Part shown: positions 61,554 through 64,000 of the stretch, piece by piece | Layout of the letters: every line of letters starts with the position of its first letter | Numbering within the stretch: the first letter of the stretch is position 1 | From: Parapontixanthobacter aurantiacus | GTDB lineage: Bacteria; Pseudomonadota; Alphaproteobacteria; Sphingomonadales; Sphingomonadaceae | DNA: 64,000 nucleotides | Reading direction: 5' to 3' | Assembly: GCF_009827635.1 (NCBI RefSeq) | Contig: NZ_WTYW01000002.1 | Location: forward strand, 62,001 to 126,000 | Position numbers and translations under genes: made by a program | Notes under the pieces: generated by a model | Databases searched by the model: none | The model's input: the letters and a program-made list of their open reading frames with translations, nothing else | Told to the model about the DNA's origin: nothing

Positions 61554-62483
61554 TCAGGAAAGATCGCTGGACGTATTCGTAGTGTCCGTCGTCCGCGTAT
61601 TGCTACGCGTATTGCTGTCGTTCCACGACTGGTCGTCGGAGTCGTTCTCTTCGATGCGCAGATTGTTCTGCACATGGTTCACGCCTGACAGGTCATGTAC
61701 GCAATCTTCGGCGCGCCGCTTGTCCCAACGGCTTTCGACCGTTCCATCAAGCGTCACTTCCTGATTTGCGACTGTCACCTCGATGTTCCGGGCATCGAGC
61801 GAACGCTCATCGGTCAGACGGTCACACGCGTCTTCCAAGATACGTTCATCCGACCGGGTATAGTTGCTCGGTCCGCGTCCACGATGGTCGCGGCGACGGC
61901 GACGTTCCGCGTCTTCATCTCCGAACCAGCTTGCAACTTCATCGCCGGCTTTCTCGAAGAAGCCCCGATCATCGTTGCGCGAACGGTTCGAATATCGATC
62001 GTTATCGTAATCTCGACCGTAACTGCCCATTCCTGCGCCGCCATAATAGCCGTAGTCGCTGCGGGTGCTGCCCATGTTCGGACCGCCATAATCGTCGCCC
62101 CGGAAATAGGAATGCGAGCGATTGTCAAAGCGCGAACCTCTCGACGAGCCATAGCGCTGATTATCGCTGTCGTAGTCGTCGAACGGGTTGTAGTCGCGCT
62201 CGTTGCCATAACGGTTTTGCGAACGTTGATAGCCGCCACTCATATTGTCGCCATATCCGCGGTTGCTGCTGCGACCGTAATCCGAGCGACCATAATTCGA
62301 ACGACCATAATCGTCGTCGCGGTCGTTCATTTGCGAGCCGTAGGAGCCGCTACCGTAATTATCGTCGCCGTATTGCGAGTAATTACTGTCGCGGAACTGC
62401 TCTTCCTGACGACCGCCGCCACGATATTCGCGATCATAACGGTCGTTTCTATCGTATTGCGATTGTCGGTTTCGGTTTGCCAT
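61554..62483 (-). CDS. BON-domain protein with long disordered Tyr/Gly/Asp/Arg-rich N-terminus
   Basis: 309 residues from ATG 62483. Residues 1-172 are low-complexity, with about two dozen Tyr spaced among Gly, Asp, Arg, Asn and Ser (for example SNYGRSDYGRSSNRGYG) and no hydrophobic core. Then a charged linker (SWFGDEDAERRRRRDHRGRGP) leads to one BON domain (about 212-277, ending LSGVNHVQNNLR), and a Thr/Ser/Asn tail. There is no signal peptide, so it may be cytoplasmic, although most single-BON proteins are envelope proteins. Its sequence grammar resembles proteins that form condensates or bind nucleic acid. Function unknown. Confidence 0.85.
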   Translation of the reverse strand: MANRNRQSQYDRNDRYDREYRGGGRQEEQFRDSNYSQYGDDNYGSGSYGSQMNDRDDDYGRSNYGRSDYGRSSNRGYGDNMSGGYQRSQNRYGNERDYNPFDDYDSDNQRYGSSRGSRFDNRSHSYFRGDDYGGPNMGSTRSDYGYYGGAGMGSYGRDYDNDRYSNRSRNDDRGFFEKAGDEVASWFGDEDAERRRRRDHRGRGPSNYTRSDERILEDACDRLTDERSLDARNIEVTVANQEVTLDGTVESRWDKRRAEDCVHDLSGVNHVQNNLRIEENDSDDQSWNDSNTRSNTRTTDTTNTSSDLS

Positions 62484-62673
62484 AATCTTTCTCCACCGCC
62501 GCCAGAAGGGGACATACGCATCCCCGGCAGGCAGCGACGTATCCGGAAAGGCGCCCCTCAATTACTTGAGTAGTTAATTAACGAGCAGTCAGCGGTGATG
62601 GTTGCACAGGTAGGCGCACTTGTGACGCGACTTGACGCAAAGTCCGCCTTCGGGTCCGTCCGAACATAAATAA

Positions 62674-62703
62674 ATTATAAGTTTAAGCGGTTTAGATCAT
62701 CAA
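62674..62703 (-). promoter_or_regulatory. Promoter of the BON gene
   Basis: On the minus strand TTGATG (62698-62703) and TATAAT (62674-62679) are 18 bases apart, the best sigma-70 -10 seen in the window. It predicts a leader of about 180 bases before the ATG. Confidence 0.6.
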
Positions 62704-62794
62704 GCTTCGCAGGCTGATGCAATTTAAACGACGCTGTTCTTCGTTCGGCCGGACTGTTTCATTTTTCGGTCCCGATCCTATTTGACAGGTTGAG

Positions 62795-64000
62795 ATGGAG
62801 AAACGCGGCGTCCCACCCGAGATAGAGAGCTGGTTCGCCGGACGAGGCTGGCGCGTGAGGCGCCATCAGAGTGAGATGCTGGCCGCCGATGATGCGGGCA
62901 GGCATGCTCTGCTTGTTGCCGATACCGGTGCAGGCAAAACACTTGCGGGCTTTCTTCCGACCCTAGCAGCGTTCACTCCTTCGCGGCTCGCGGACGAACC
63001 GCCGCCCGAGGGGCTTCATACGTTGTATGTATCGCCGCTCAAGGCGCTGGCTCACGATGTCCATCGCAACCTGGTCGTGCCCGTGGAAGAGATGGGGCTG
63101 CCCATGCGGATCGAGACGCGCAGCGGCGACACCCCGTCCGATCGCAAGAGGCGGCAGCGCGACCGGCCGCCACATGTTCTTATGACAACGCCGGAATCCC
63201 TGTCGCTCATGCTGGCCTATCCCGACAGTTTCAGCGTGTTCGGAGGACTGAAGCGCATCGTCATCGACGAGGTGCATGCTTTTGCCACCGGAAAGCGCGG
63301 GGACCTGCTCGCGCTGGCCCTGTCGCGTCTGCAAGCGATTGCGCCTGACCTGCGGCGCTCGGCCCTGTCGGCGACCGTCGCCAATCCGCAGGGTTTTCGC
63401 GAGTGGCTTGCCCCGTGGGGCGACATCGATGACGTCGCGTTGATCGATGGCGAGAAAGGGGCCGACCCTTCGGTCGAGATCCTGCTTCCCATCGAAGAGC
63501 GCGTTCCGTGGGGCGGTCACGCCGCGACCTGGGCCATTCCGCAAATTTACGAGCAGATAAAGGCGAACCGCACGACCCTGGTCTTCACCAATACGCGGTT
63601 CCTTGCCGAATACATTTTTCAGCACTTGTGGAACGCCAATGAGGACAACCTTCCGATCGGGGTTCATCACGGTTCGCTGTCGAAGGAGGCCCGCCGAAAG
63701 GTCGAGGGGGCAATGGCGCGCGGAGAACTGCGCGCGCTCGTCGCCACTGCGAGCCTCGATTTGGGGGTGGACTGGGGCGATATCGATCTCGTCATTCAAA
63801 TGGGAGCACCCAAGGGCTCTTCGCGCCTGCTCCAGCGAATTGGCCGTGCGAACCACCGGCTCGACCAGCCCAGCCATGCGCTGATCGTGCCGGGCAACCG
63901 TTTCGAATTTCTCGAAGCGATGGCCGCACAGGACGCAGTGAACGAGGGGCAACGCGACGGCGAGAGCTTTCGTCCCGGCGGACTCGACGTTCTGGCGCAA
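62795..64000 (+). CDS. Lhr-family DEAD/DEAH helicase (3' end cut by window edge)
   Basis: 402 codons are seen from ATG 62795 to the window edge. Helicase motifs run in order: Q-motif region RRHQSEM, Walker A ADTGAGKT (about 43-50), Ia YVSPLKALA, Ib TTPESLS, Walker B IDEVHA, III LSATV, then in RecA2 FTNTRFLAE, VATASLDLGVDW and QRIGRANHR. The EVH Walker B and short linkers fit the Lhr (large helicase-related) group, in particular the ligase-associated DNA helicase. Partners (an ATP-dependent DNA ligase and exonuclease) could lie just outside. Start has AGAT-type weak ribosome site. Confidence 0.9.
   Translation, partial: MEKRGVPPEIESWFAGRGWRVRRHQSEMLAADDAGRHALLVADTGAGKTLAGFLPTLAAFTPSRLADEPPPEGLHTLYVSPLKALAHDVHRNLVVPVEEMGLPMRIETRSGDTPSDRKRRQRDRPPHVLMTTPESLSLMLAYPDSFSVFGGLKRIVIDEVHAFATGKRGDLLALALSRLQAIAPDLRRSALSATVANPQGFREWLAPWGDIDDVALIDGEKGADPSVEILLPIEERVPWGGHAATWAIPQIYEQIKANRTTLVFTNTRFLAEYIFQHLWNANEDNLPIGVHHGSLSKEARRKVEGAMARGELRALVATASLDLGVDWGDIDLVIQMGAPKGSSRLLQRIGRANHRLDQPSHALIVPGNRFEFLEAMAAQDAVNEGQRDGESFRPGGLDVLAQ

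Noticed and set aside
1-64000. CRISPR arrays, IS elements, prophage genes or integration sites
   Set aside because: No direct-repeat array, transposase or phage protein was found. The one tRNA has no integrase or duplicated 3' end beside it.

Overview
This 64 kb window is ordinary-looking, gene-dense chromosome from a GC-rich alphaproteobacterium, most probably Sphingomonadales and plausibly Erythrobacteraceae. Several things point there: a 1587-residue NAD-glutamate dehydrogenase, a MipZ-type ParA ATPase, a DUF3576-leuS-lptE-holA block, a PgmG-type phosphomannomutase, two PEPxxW-CTERM proteins and frequent ATGA/GTGA/TGATG overlaps. I see no rRNA, IS element, prophage, CRISPR array or plasmid function. 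The one tRNA found is tRNA-Leu(UAA). The taxonomic placement is inference from gene content; no search was run.

Layout. 1-4.1 kb (all minus): GtrA-like protein (cut by the left edge), a UGM-like flavoprotein, a tandem PilZ protein, tRNA-Leu, ihfB and a GntR regulator. 4.2-9.8 kb (plus): a POT peptide transporter with a terminator, then two translationally coupled exported amidohydrolase-fold proteins, the second lacking its metal ligands, then NnrU. 9.7-21.5 kb (minus): a GATase, a crotonase, NAD-GDH, a luciferase-like oxidoreductase, a TPR protein, an alpha/beta hydrolase, and an M48 peptidase with DUF898. 21.6-22.6 kb (minus): a three-gene membrane-protein/XRE cassette. 22.6-25.7 kb (plus): a threonine-rich leader peptide with an attenuator-like RNA in front of thrS, then a TauE/SafE permease. 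25.7-28.7 kb (minus): agmatine deiminase and an M28 peptidase. 28.7-34.8 kb (plus): glnE-bcp, an M23 endopeptidase and an acyl-CoA ligase.

34.9-38.5 kb (minus): an SRPBCC-ADH-SDR operon and galU. 38.7-41.4 kb: murA, a small protein with an EcfG-like promoter, and a divergent RHH / LuxR-TM-DUF4019 pair. 41.5-44.2 kb (minus): a PEP-CTERM protein, phaB and an exported hypothetical. 44.7-49.3 kb (plus): DUF3576, leuS, lptE, holA. 49.3-52.3 kb (minus): an NTP_transf_5 protein, lptA, lptC and rnd. Then come ung and a second PEP-CTERM gene (plus), a GSH-dependent formaldehyde oxidation operon adhC-cupin-VOC-fghA and panC (minus), mipZ, a J-domain protein, pgmG and a DUF2059-like protein (plus), a BON protein with a long disordered N-terminus (minus), and an Lhr-type helicase cut by the right edge.

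Functionally the window mixes housekeeping (translation, envelope biogenesis, replication, division-site placement) with stress and detoxification genes. Envelope work dominates: lptE, lptA, lptC, murA, galU, pgmG, the M23 and M48 peptidases and the GtrA/UGM pair. The most interesting non-coding element is the four-segment attenuator before thrS (22703-22833). It has a leader ORF with nine consecutive Thr codons and mutually exclusive stems, which would let charged tRNA-Thr levels set thrS transcription.
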